A stretch of DNA of 64,000 nt from Nocardioides sp. T2.26MG-1. GTDB lineage: Bacteria; Actinomycetota; Actinomycetes; Propionibacteriales; Nocardioidaceae. The notes under the pieces are model-generated. The model had not been told where the DNA came from. It made no database searches and saw only the letters and a list, made by a program, of their open reading frames with translations. Positions 56,395-64,000 of the stretch are shown piece after piece. Position 1 is the stretch's first letter; each line of letters opens with the position of its first letter. The position numbers and the translations under genes are program-made. Where the stretch lies: contig NZ_CATNLZ010000001.1 in NCBI RefSeq assembly GCF_950101795.1, positions 1 through 64,000 of the forward strand, given 5' to 3'.

Positions 56395-59300
56395 TCAGTT
56401 CGGCTCGAAGACCAGGTCCACGAAGTAGTTCGTAGCGTTGAACGTGAACGACGGGAACCCGCCGCCCGCCCCGTACCAGTACCGGCCGTTGTTCGCGGCC
56501 GGCGCCGTGATCGCGCCGGCGACCCAGGGGGCGGCGAAGAACCCCGGGGTCACCGCGTAGTGCCCGGCAGGGGCGTAGTAGGACACGACGTAGGTCTCAC
56601 CGGCACTGACAGGCACCGGGGTGGGCAGGGTCGCGGTCTGCCATCCCGTGGCCGTCTCCGCGGGGAACGTGACCGTGCCGAGCCTGGTCCCCGTCGACGA
56701 CCAGACCGACCCGGTGTGGGTGCCGGTGTTGCCCGACCCCTTGTAGAACAGGATCTTGGTGACCTTGCCGTCCGCCGTCGGGGTGAACGCCGTCCCGAGC
56801 TCCACCGGGTCCGCGTCGTTGACCGCGGCGCTGCTCGGAGTGAGACCGGTGAACAGCGACACCGCGCCCGTGGCGGCCGTATCGGTCCGGAACGTCCACG
56901 ACTGGGTCGGCAGCGTCGCGCCCTCCGCCGAGGTGATATCGGTGACGGTCACGGTGATGTCCGACTGCCCCGGAAGTGCGCCTGCGGGCTTGAACGTCAA
57001 CAGCGTCCGATCGCTGGAGATCGACACCGTCCCCGGGACGTCCTGGTCACCTTGCGCGACTGACATCGCGTAGCCGGACTGGACCGGTGTGGAGAAGGTG
57101 ATCGAGGGGGCGATCGTGGTCGGCACGGACGTCGCGCCGGGAGCCGGGTTCCGGTCGGCGACGGTGATCGACGCCGGTGTGCGTGCGAACACCACGTCGA
57201 CGAAGTAGTTCGTCGCGTCGAAGGAGTACGTCGGGAAACCACCGGCCGCGCCGTAGAGATACCGCCCGTTGTTCGAGCTCGGCGCGGTCAGGTCGCCTGA
57301 GGTGTAGGGCGAGTTGAAGAACGACGTCGTGTGGGCGTAGTGGCCCTGGGGGGCGAGGTAGGACACGACGTACGTCGAACCGGCGTCGACCTGGACCGGT
57401 GTCGACAGGTCGGCCTGCTGCCAGCCGGTGGCGGTTTCACCGGTGAACGTGACGCTGGCGAGCTTGGTGCCCCCGGCGGTCCACAGGGATCCGACGTGCA
57501 CTCCGAGGTTGCCGGCGCCCTTGAAGAACCGGATCGCGCTGACAGTCCCGTTCCGGCTGGGAGTGAAGGCGGTGCCGAGCTCCACCGCCGAGGCATCGCT
57601 CGCCTCGGCGCTCACCACGGGAGTGAGGTCTCCGAAGAGGGTCTCGTGGGTCGTGGACTCCGCCGCGCGGGTGTGGAACGTCCAGGACTGGGCCGGCAGG
57701 GACGCACCTTCGGTGGACGTGACGCCCGCCAGTCTCACCGTGATGTCGGAGTCGGCGGGGAGGGCCGAGGACGGGCTGAAGACCAGCGTCTTCCCGTCGG
57801 CGGACTGCGTGGTGCTCCCGCTGATCGCCGTTGCACCGGCCGCCACCGTGAAGGTGTACGTCGGATCGACGGCCGCCGAGAGGCTCACCCGCACCGACGT
57901 CTGCCGGGGAACGTCGAGCGCACCTGGGGCGGGGTCCTGCGACGTGACGGTGATCGCGGGTGCGACCTTCTCGAAGAGCACGTCGACCAGGTAGCTGGTC
58001 GACGAGGCGTTGGCGGGGAACCCGGCGCCGTAGAGATACGCGCCGGCGGTGGACGTCACCGTGAGCGGCCCCTTCGACAGATCGGCCGCCGCGAACGCGT
58101 TCGGGGTCGCCGAGTAGTGACCGACCTCGGTGCGGTAGGACACGACGTACGCCGTGTTCTTGGTGACCGCAACCGGCGTGGAGAACGTCAGGGTCTGCCA
58201 GCCGGCGGTCGACTCGCCGCTGAAGGTGCCTTCCGCCAGCTTGACGCCGGTGCTGCTCCACAGCGTCCCGGTGTGGGTGCCGGTGTTGGCGGCGCCCTTG
58301 TAGAACGCGACTCCGGTGACCGTGCCGGAGGCGGTCGGCGTGAACCGGACGCCGAGCGTGAGCTGCGTCGCCTCCTGGGCATCCAGCAGCGTCGGCACCG
58401 TCGTGTCGTCGAACAGCGAGCAGGGGCACACGCCGGGCGCGGCGGGTGGCCGGGCCGTGGTGAACGTCCAGGTCTTGCCGCTGGTGACGGGGTTGCCCGA
58501 GGAGTCGACGCCGGTCACGTTCGCGGTGTACCGCACGAACCCGTTCAAGGGACCGGTCGGCGTGAAGGTGACGGTGCGGGTGGCCGTGTCGTAGGCGGTC
58601 GTGCCGCCGACCGTCACGCCGTTCGCGTCGGTGAGGGTGAGCCCGACGCTGGCCTCGGCGACCGGCTTGGAGAACCTCGCACTGACGGTGGTCGTCGCAG
58701 GCACCGACGACGATCCCGGCAGAGGCCACTGGCTGACTGCGGTGAGCGGGGAGCTATCGGTCGTCGTGAACAGCACGTCGACGTAGTAGTTGGTGCCCTG
58801 ATAGCTACTGTTCGGGAACCTCCCCGGAGCGGCGTACACGCCGGCCGGAGCTGCGCCGAAGCCGCCCTCCACGGACAGCGGAGTCGCATCGACACCCTGG
58901 GCGGAGAACGCGTAGGGCTTGACTGCGTAGTGCCCGTTGGGTGCGGTGTAGGAGACCACGTAGGTCGAACCGGCGGCCACCGGGACGGGGCTCGAGAACG
59001 TGGCGCTCTGCCAGCCGGTCGCCGACTCCGTGCCGAAGCTGACCGAGGCCAGCTTCTCCCCCGCCGCGGACCAGAGCGAACCGACGTGGCCGCCGGTGTT
59101 GCCGGCGCCCTTGTAGAACCGGACGCCGGTCACGAAGCCGTCGTTGGTCGGCGAGAACCGCAGGCCGAGCTCGACGCCCGAGCTGTCGTCGGCCGCCGCC
59201 ACTGGTGGCGTCGTCGCGCCGAACACGCTGCACGGACAGGCGACGGTGACCGAGCGGCTGACCGCGGCACCGATGTTGCCGCTGTCGTCGATGGCCCGGG

Positions 59301-61167
59301 CCTTGATCGTGGTGGTCGCGAAGCCGGTCTGCACGAAGCTGTAGCTCCAGGACGTGGTGCCTGTCGCGGCATGCCAGGTGCTGCCACCGTCGACCGAGAC
59401 CTCGACGCCGGCGACGACCCCTCCGTCGTCCGACGCCGTCCCGCTGATCGTCACCGAGGAGCCGTTGGCCACGGAGGCGCCCGCGGCGGGTGCGGAGACA
59501 GCCACCGCCGGAGCCGTCGTGTCCGCCGACCTGGTGGCAGCGACGAGTCCACTCTGGAGGGTGGTCGGCTGAGCACGCATGTCCGCGAGCAGGTTCACCT
59601 GCGCCTGCTGTATCCGTGGATCGGCGTCGACCGCGGCGTAGGTGGAGTCGTGCACCGAGTCCAGTCCCCAGGTCCACTGGACCGTGCCGGCCGAGAACAC
59701 GAGCGCGCCGCTGCCGGCCCGGTACATCGTCATGTGGTGCGTCGTGGTGCCCGGCGCGGTCACGTTGCCGAAGTCCTGCAGGTAGTCGGGGACGGCGCCG
59801 GTGGTGGTCGAGAGCCGGATCAGGCCCGGCGGCCGATGGCCGTTGTCGACATCCTCATTGGACTCATAGCCCACCGTGTGCGGGGCCAGCGTGCCCGTGG
59901 AGCCGGGAGCGAGCGAGGCCAACGGGGTGTTGCGCCACAGCCGGGTCTTGCCCTCCGAGGCCGTCACCTGCATCGCGAGATCGCTGAAGTTCGACATGTA
60001 CATCGTGCCGGTGACCTCGTTCTCAGGACGGCCGGCGCCGGTGCTCGTCGGAGCGAACCGGGGGTCACGCCACGTACCGGTCCACTCCGCCTGGGCGGGG
60101 TCGCTCTTCGCGTTGTCCCACGTCTCCTTGTAGGTCACCAGGGTCCGGTCCGGCGTGCTCGATCCGTCCGTGGACGGCTCCCACCGTGAGCGCCAGTACA
60201 TCTCGTTCCCACTGAGGAACATCAGGTTGACGCCGGCGTCGCGGGCCTGCTCGACGTTGGCCCGCTGTCTCCCGGTCCAGTACTCGTCGTGCCCGGCGGA
60301 GATGAACGTCTGGTGACCCAGCAGCAGGTTCGGCGAGCGCTGGGTGTCGAGACCGGAGAGGTAGCTGACGTCGTACCCGTTGCGCTCCAGGAAGCGGACC
60401 AGCGGGTACTCGGCCGAGAAGTAGAAGTCCCGGCCGTGCTCCCACCCTCGCGTCGCGAACGGCCGGTTGTAGCTCAGCTTGAGAGCCCTGCCTCGGGCGC
60501 CACCGACGTAGAAGCTGGCACCGCCGTAGTTGTTGTAGGCCTGCCAGGTCGTGTCCGACGTCTGCAGGACGACGTCGGAGGTGCTGGAGTCGTCGCGGAC
60601 CACGAACATGATGTGGCTCTCGGCGCCGGTCGCGACGACGTGCAGCAACGCGAAGTAGACGCCCGAGACCGCAGTCGTCGGGACGTCCCACGACGCCGAG
60701 ACACCCCAGTTCCCGCAGTCGTAGAGATCGGTCTCGACGTCGGTGATGCAGTTCGGCTGCTGCTGGGGCAGCCTCGCCGAGGGGGTGACGGCCGTGATCC
60801 TGCGTGCCCCGAGACCGCCGTAGTACCCGCTGCGGAAGATCTGGATCGTGTAAGCCGACGCATCGGTGTCGATCTTGAAGTCGACCCGCTCACCGACGTT
60901 CACACTCATCGACGTCGCGAAGCCCTGGATGGACGGCGAGCCCGCGCCGTCGATCTCCCAGACGCTCGGATCGGTCCCGGGCAGGCTGTTCTCACAGGAG
61001 ATCTTGTTGCCTGTGGGCCCGCAGGGGTCCGTGAGCGCCGACGCCTTGGGCATCGACACCACCAACGTCAGCATCGCGACGGTCAATGAGAGCGCGAGCA
61101 GCAGCGCTGCGTCGCGCGAGACGCGGTGGCGGAGCCACCCCAGAACGGTGGGTCTAGTGTGCGGCAC
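56395..61167 (-). CDS. Giant secreted protein: DMF-amidase-like domain plus four DUF4082
   Basis: 1590 residues. Signal anchor (LLLALSLTVAMLTLVVSM). A domain like the C-terminal part of N,N-dimethylformamidase large subunit lies at about 50-545 (HQTFISAGHDEYWTGRQR, NLMFLSGNEMYWRSRW). An Ig-like domain spans about 560-650. Four DUF4082 modules lie near 655-810, 910-1065, 1165-1315 and 1425-1590 (each with GHYA and FVDVVF-type ends), separated by Big_5-like Ig repeats. Likely a large exported polysaccharide-binding or modifying protein. GTG 61167 overlaps the upstream glycosyltransferase gene by 14 bp. Confidence 0.85.
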   Translation of the reverse strand: MPHTRPTVLGWLRHRVSRDAALLLALSLTVAMLTLVVSMPKASALTDPCGPTGNKISCENSLPGTDPSVWEIDGAGSPSIQGFATSMSVNVGERVDFKIDTDASAYTIQIFRSGYYGGLGARRITAVTPSARLPQQQPNCITDVETDLYDCGNWGVSASWDVPTTAVSGVYFALLHVVATGAESHIMFVVRDDSSTSDVVLQTSDTTWQAYNNYGGASFYVGGARGRALKLSYNRPFATRGWEHGRDFYFSAEYPLVRFLERNGYDVSYLSGLDTQRSPNLLLGHQTFISAGHDEYWTGRQRANVEQARDAGVNLMFLSGNEMYWRSRWEPSTDGSSTPDRTLVTYKETWDNAKSDPAQAEWTGTWRDPRFAPTSTGAGRPENEVTGTMYMSNFSDLAMQVTASEGKTRLWRNTPLASLAPGSTGTLAPHTVGYESNEDVDNGHRPPGLIRLSTTTGAVPDYLQDFGNVTAPGTTTHHMTMYRAGSGALVFSAGTVQWTWGLDSVHDSTYAAVDADPRIQQAQVNLLADMRAQPTTLQSGLVAATRSADTTAPAVAVSAPAAGASVANGSSVTISGTASDDGGVVAGVEVSVDGGSTWHAATGTTSWSYSFVQTGFATTTIKARAIDDSGNIGAAVSRSVTVACPCSVFGATTPPVAAADDSSGVELGLRFSPTNDGFVTGVRFYKGAGNTGGHVGSLWSAAGEKLASVSFGTESATGWQSATFSSPVPVAAGSTYVVSYTAPNGHYAVKPYAFSAQGVDATPLSVEGGFGAAPAGVYAAPGRFPNSSYQGTNYYVDVLFTTTDSSPLTAVSQWPLPGSSSVPATTTVSARFSKPVAEASVGLTLTDANGVTVGGTTAYDTATRTVTFTPTGPLNGFVRYTANVTGVDSSGNPVTSGKTWTFTTARPPAAPGVCPCSLFDDTTVPTLLDAQEATQLTLGVRFTPTASGTVTGVAFYKGAANTGTHTGTLWSSTGVKLAEGTFSGESTAGWQTLTFSTPVAVTKNTAYVVSYRTEVGHYSATPNAFAAADLSKGPLTVTSTAGAYLYGAGFPANASSTSYLVDVLFEKVAPAITVTSQDPAPGALDVPRQTSVRVSLSAAVDPTYTFTVAAGATAISGSTTQSADGKTLVFSPSSALPADSDITVRLAGVTSTEGASLPAQSWTFHTRAAESTTHETLFGDLTPVVSAEASDASAVELGTAFTPSRNGTVSAIRFFKGAGNLGVHVGSLWTAGGTKLASVTFTGETATGWQQADLSTPVQVDAGSTYVVSYLAPQGHYAHTTSFFNSPYTSGDLTAPSSNNGRYLYGAAGGFPTYSFDATNYFVDVVFARTPASITVADRNPAPGATSVPTTIAPSITFSTPVQSGYAMSVAQGDQDVPGTVSISSDRTLLTFKPAGALPGQSDITVTVTDITSAEGATLPTQSWTFRTDTAATGAVSLFTGLTPSSAAVNDADPVELGTAFTPTADGKVTKILFYKGSGNTGTHTGSVWSSTGTRLGTVTFPAETATGWQTATLPTPVPVSAGETYVVSYYAPAGHYAVTPGFFAAPWVAGAITAPAANNGRYWYGAGGGFPSFTFNATNYFVDLVFEPN

Positions 61168-62077
61168 GGTCGAGGTCTCTCTGAGTGGGGTGCATTCCGA
61201 CGCGCGAGCTCTCGTCCCGCAGCCAGGTGCTGAAGTCCCCGGCGCGGACCGCTCGCTCGGCACGGCGGCGGGCGAGGGCGGAGACGCCGAGGAAGACGGG
61301 AAGCCGGATGGCGACCCGTGGGTGTCGTAGGGAGAGCCGGAGCAGCGTCGCCGGCCGCGTGGCCGAGGACCGGCGACGCACGCCGGCCCGATCCGCCTGC
61401 ACGTTGCCCGTGGCCACACGGACCCGCCGGTTCAGCAGACTCTCCACGGTGCGGGGCGGCCAGACCAGCACCGTGGCCTCGGCAACGACCAGCCGCTCGC
61501 TGTCGACGAACGCGTCCGAGACGGCTAGGTCGTCGTTCATGACTCCGGAGACAGCGTCCACCCGCGCCTGGCCCTCCTCCGACAGGGCCACCACTCCCCG
61601 GCCGAACAGCCCGCTGCGGACCTGTGGCAGGTGGTCCCAGACCTCGAGGTAGGCCCGGACGATCCAGGAGCAGCCGTCGAGGGGGACCTGTCGGGCGGGC
61701 GCGGTCGCGAGCACCCGGCGCTCGATGAGAGGGGCGACCAGGCGCAACACGTCGGCGCCGGAGATGCGTACATCGGCGTCGAGGTGGACACGCGGGAACA
61801 CCTTCGTCGCCCGGTTCCCGACCTCGACGGCCCGCGCCTTCGACGGCTCCGGGATCTCCACGACGTGGACCCCCGGCACCGAACGCGCGACGGCGGCGGT
61901 GTCGTCGGTGCAGCCGTTGCAGACGACGATGACCTCGAGCGACCCCGGCTCGACTCCGTCGACCAGTGCGCTCAGGTTCGAAGCGATCACCTCGGCTTCG
62001 TCGTGGGCGGGAATGACGACGCTCGCGACCGGGGGCTCGCCGGTGCGTGATGCGCCGTTCGTCGGGTTGTTCGACAC
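61154..62077 (-). CDS. Glycosyltransferase family 2
   Basis: 307 residues. GT-A: VASVVIPAHDEAEVIASNLSAL, CNGCTDDTAAVA, DXD VHLDADVRI and an MNDDLAVSDAFV acceptor loop. GTG 62077 start. It is the first gene before the giant secreted protein and is divergent from the LytR-CpsA-Psr gene, with site 9 between. Confidence 0.88.
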   Translation of the reverse strand: MSNNPTNGASRTGEPPVASVVIPAHDEAEVIASNLSALVDGVEPGSLEVIVVCNGCTDDTAAVARSVPGVHVVEIPEPSKARAVEVGNRATKVFPRVHLDADVRISGADVLRLVAPLIERRVLATAPARQVPLDGCSWIVRAYLEVWDHLPQVRSGLFGRGVVALSEEGQARVDAVSGVMNDDLAVSDAFVDSERLVVAEATVLVWPPRTVESLLNRRVRVATGNVQADRAGVRRRSSATRPATLLRLSLRHPRVAIRLPVFLGVSALARRRAERAVRAGDFSTWLRDESSRVGMHPTQRDLDRAAH

Positions 62078-62176
62078 CTCGTCCCCCTGATGTCGCAGGA
62101 CCGTGGGCCCTCTGCGAGGCCGTGAACGCCGAGCATCGCGGCCCGGACGGGCGGGTCGGGCGGGAGGAAGGGATGT

Positions 62177-62192
62177 TCCCGTCTATTGGGTA
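62177..62192 (+). promoter_or_regulatory. Inverted-repeat site 9
   Basis: TCCCGTC-TA-TTGGGTA, in the divergent region between the family-2 glycosyltransferase and the LytR-CpsA-Psr gene. Confidence 0.6.
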
Positions 62193-62244
62193 TCTGTCCC
62201 GCACGCCGCCGATGGCAGGGCCGGACCGGGGCCCCAATACGGCC

Positions 62245-63348
62245 ATGAGCCTGCTGGGCCTCGCGCCGGAACCCCCGCTCTCCCCATCACGTGGGCGGCC
62301 GTCTCGCCGGCCACGCCGGCGCCGATGGGGGCCGCTGCGAAAGGCGCTGGTGGGGCTGCTCGTCTGTCTGATGGTGCTGATCACCGGCGCGTTCGGCCTG
62401 CTGGTGTACGTCGAGCACCGGCTCTCGGGGAACATCCACCGGATTCCCGGGGTGTTCGAGGGGCTCGAGCACCGGCCCAGCGAGCCTTCGGGGCCGGCCG
62501 GGAATGCGGTCGACATCCTGGTGGTGGGCACCGACCGTCGCTCCGACGTGGCCACCACGGGAAGCGACGCCCGGGCCGCCGAGTGGATCCCCGGAGCCCA
62601 GCGCAGCGATGCGCTCATGGTCCTGCACATCGGAGCCGACCGTCGGACGGGTTCGGTCATCTCGATCCCCCGCGACACGTGGGTCGCCATCCCCGGCCAC
62701 GGCATGGACAAGATCAACGCCGCCTTCTCCTACGGGGGTCCGTCGCTGGCCGTGGAGACGGTCGAGAGCCTGACCGGCGTGCGGATCGAGCATCTCGCCG
62801 TGGTCGACTGGTCGGGCTTCGAGGCGCTCATCGACCAGGTCGGCGGCATCGACGTCAACGTGCCTGATCCGGTGCGGGACTCGGCCCACGACGTCACGTG
62901 GGCCGCAGGCGAACACCATCTCGACGGGTCCGGGGCGCTCGCGTACGTCGGTCAGCGCTACGGACTGCCCAACGGCGACCTCGACAGGGTGCGGAGGCAG
63001 CAGGTCGTGTTGCGCACGCTGATGCAGGATGCCCTCCACCAGGAGATGCGCAAGGACCCCCGCATGCTTCTGGGCTTCCTCGACACCGTCACGCGCCACC
63101 TATCGGTCGACAGCGGCTGGTCGACGAGGGAGATGCTCGACCTCGCGCTCTCGATGCGGAGCTTCCGCACCGTCGACCTGGCCTACCTCACGATGCCGAC
63201 CCGAGGGTTCGGCGACGAAGGGGGCAAGAGCGTCGTGTACGCCGACAACCGAGCCTCGCGCGGGCTCTGGGGTGCCGTGATCGCCGACGAGGTCGCGGAC
63301 TGGGCGGCTCGTCACCCCGATCGGCTCACGCCGACCGTCGTGTCCTGA
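62245..63348 (+). CDS. LytR-CpsA-Psr family phosphotransferase
   Basis: 367 residues. A basic N-terminus precedes one membrane anchor (about 32-55) and an external LCP domain with VVGTDRR, RSDALMVLHI, SIPRDTWV and KINAAFSYGG (Arg and Asp of the pyrophosphate site). It attaches lipid-linked glycopolymers to peptidoglycan (established for family). ATG 62245 was chosen; 62212 or 62174 are in frame but the latter overlaps site 9. Confidence 0.9.
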   Translation: MSLLGLAPEPPLSPSRGRPSRRPRRRRWGPLRKALVGLLVCLMVLITGAFGLLVYVEHRLSGNIHRIPGVFEGLEHRPSEPSGPAGNAVDILVVGTDRRSDVATTGSDARAAEWIPGAQRSDALMVLHIGADRRTGSVISIPRDTWVAIPGHGMDKINAAFSYGGPSLAVETVESLTGVRIEHLAVVDWSGFEALIDQVGGIDVNVPDPVRDSAHDVTWAAGEHHLDGSGALAYVGQRYGLPNGDLDRVRRQQVVLRTLMQDALHQEMRKDPRMLLGFLDTVTRHLSVDSGWSTREMLDLALSMRSFRTVDLAYLTMPTRGFGDEGGKSVVYADNRASRGLWGAVIADEVADWAARHPDRLTPTVVS

Positions 63349-63351
63349 CCG

Positions 63352-63367
63352 TCCCGACAATTGGGTA
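63352..63367 (+). promoter_or_regulatory. Inverted-repeat site 10
   Basis: TCCCGAC-AA-TTGGGTA between the LytR-CpsA-Psr stop and the next gene. Confidence 0.6.
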
Positions 63368-63411
63368 GCCGCCCCGCGCGCAACGCGTCGCGGAACGTAG
63401 GGAGGTGTCAG

Positions 63412-64000
63412 ATGGACGGCATGACCATCACTGCCCCAGCACGGATCGAGGAGTCGGCCGATGTCGATCCGCGGGCGGCCATCGGAGCAGGCACGTCGGT
63501 CTGGCACCTCGCCCAGGTCCGGGAGAACGCCACGATCGGCGAGGGGTGCATCATCGGCCGTGGCACCTACATCGGACCCGGGGTCGTGATGGGCGACCGG
63601 TGCAAGGTGCAGAACCACGCCCTCGTCTACGAGCCGGCCGTGGTGGAGAGCGGAGCCTTCATCGGACCCGCGGTCGTCCTCACCAACGACCACCTCCCAC
63701 GCGCGGTGACGCCCGCCGGGGAGCTGAAGACCGCCGAGGACTGGCAGCCGGTCGGGGTCCACATCCGCGAGGGCGCATCGATCGGCGCCCGTGCCGTCTG
63801 CGTCGCACCCGTCACCATCGGGCGGTGGGCGATGGTCGCCGCCGGCGCGGTCGTCACCCGGGACGTTCCCGACTTCGCGCTCGTCGCAGGCGTCCCGGCC
63901 CGCCTGCTGGGCTGGGTCGGCGAGGCGGGCACCCCGCTCGAGCCGGTCGGGCGGGACACCTACCGCTGCCCGGTGACCGGCCGGACCTACCTCCAGCGGG
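63412..64000 (+). CDS. WbpD/WlbB-like N-acetyltransferase, 3' end beyond window
   Basis: At least 196 residues. Left-handed beta-helix hexapeptide enzyme: VDPRAAIGAGTSVWHLAQVR, IGRGTYIGPGVVMGD, YEPAVVESGAFIGPAVVLTND and AGAVVTRDVPDFALVAGVPARLLGW. The pattern matches acetyltransferases acting on UDP-2-acetamido-3-amino-uronic acid. GGGAGG 6 bases before ATG 63412 fixes the start. The frame is still open at 64000. Confidence 0.85.
   Translation, partial: MDGMTITAPARIEESADVDPRAAIGAGTSVWHLAQVRENATIGEGCIIGRGTYIGPGVVMGDRCKVQNHALVYEPAVVESGAFIGPAVVLTNDHLPRAVTPAGELKTAEDWQPVGVHIREGASIGARAVCVAPVTIGRWAMVAAGAVVTRDVPDFALVAGVPARLLGWVGEAGTPLEPVGRDTYRCPVTGRTYLQR

Noticed and set aside
57331..60189. Long plus-strand open frame opposite the giant secreted protein
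   Set aside because: Antisense shadow of a GC-rich repeat-containing gene; translation is Arg/Gly/Val-rich with no recognisable domain.
56395..61167. Assignment as a true dimethylformamidase
   Set aside because: Only the fold-like domain is shared; the signal peptide, Ig-like and DUF4082 modules and the glycan context do not support that substrate.

Overview
The window is high-GC DNA with dense, often overlapping genes, GTG/TTG starts, TAnnnT -10 boxes and actinobacterial marker gene orders (eno-ftsB-DUF501-ppx, mfd-SurA-like lipoprotein-mazG). This points to the Actinomycetota, and gene content, codon use and the dispersed GGTGGTT...AACCACC repeat suggest a Nocardioides-like member of the Nocardioidaceae (inference). 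No rRNA, CRISPR array, insertion sequence or prophage was seen.

Region A (1-21.5 kb) is a conserved chromosomal backbone. It carries a cystathionine beta-synthase cut by the window edge, an SGNH hydrolase, a four-gene ABC transporter/two-component operon (2625-6626), a Bax inhibitor-1 protein, a PAS sensor kinase, a chemotaxis receptor and an atypical tRNA with anticodon UAA. These are followed by a family-5 uracil-DNA glycosylase, a small membrane-protein operon (holin-X-like, DUF3618, YtxH-like), ppx, DUF501, ftsB, eno, mazG, a SurA-like lipoprotein and mfd. Two long perfect palindromes act as probable terminators, and each contains a stop codon. A 39-bp palindromic repeat occurs as an array at 14.3 kb and as a single copy that supplies the first codons of mazG.

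Region B (21.6-28.8 kb) is a regulatory block. It has two copies of a membrane histidine kinase plus LuxR-type response regulator pair, two further response regulators with degenerate receiver domains on the opposite strand, and a remnant of a third response regulator. This looks like a duplicated and partly decayed signalling module.

Region C (28.9-64 kb) is a large exopolysaccharide or cell-wall glycopolymer locus. It has a UDP-sugar dehydrogenase, several glycosyltransferases, a Wzx-like flippase, an O-antigen-ligase/Wzy-like polymerase, a Wzz-like chain-length protein and a LytR-CpsA-Psr attachment enzyme. Sugar-amination genes (Gfo/Idh dehydrogenase, two DegT aminotransferases, two left-handed beta-helix acyltransferases, an epimerase, a methyltransferase) suggest an acetamido-uronic acid or similar amino sugar. 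An acyl carrier protein, acyl/AMP ligase, PLP decarboxylase, GNAT and NodB-type deacetylase form a tailoring cassette like those beside exosortase A in Gram-negatives, but no exosortase is visible. Three large secreted proteins (two paralogous beta-helix proteins and a 1590-residue protein with four DUF4082 modules) are interleaved.

The main new observation is a 16-bp inverted repeat, roughly nCCCnnn-NN-TTGGG(G/T)(A/T). It occurs at least ten times, only between 21.7 and 63.4 kb, at the heads of most transcription units of regions B and C. It has the 7-2-7 layout typical of NarL/LuxR-type response regulator sites. I infer that the locus response regulators control the whole polysaccharide locus through it.
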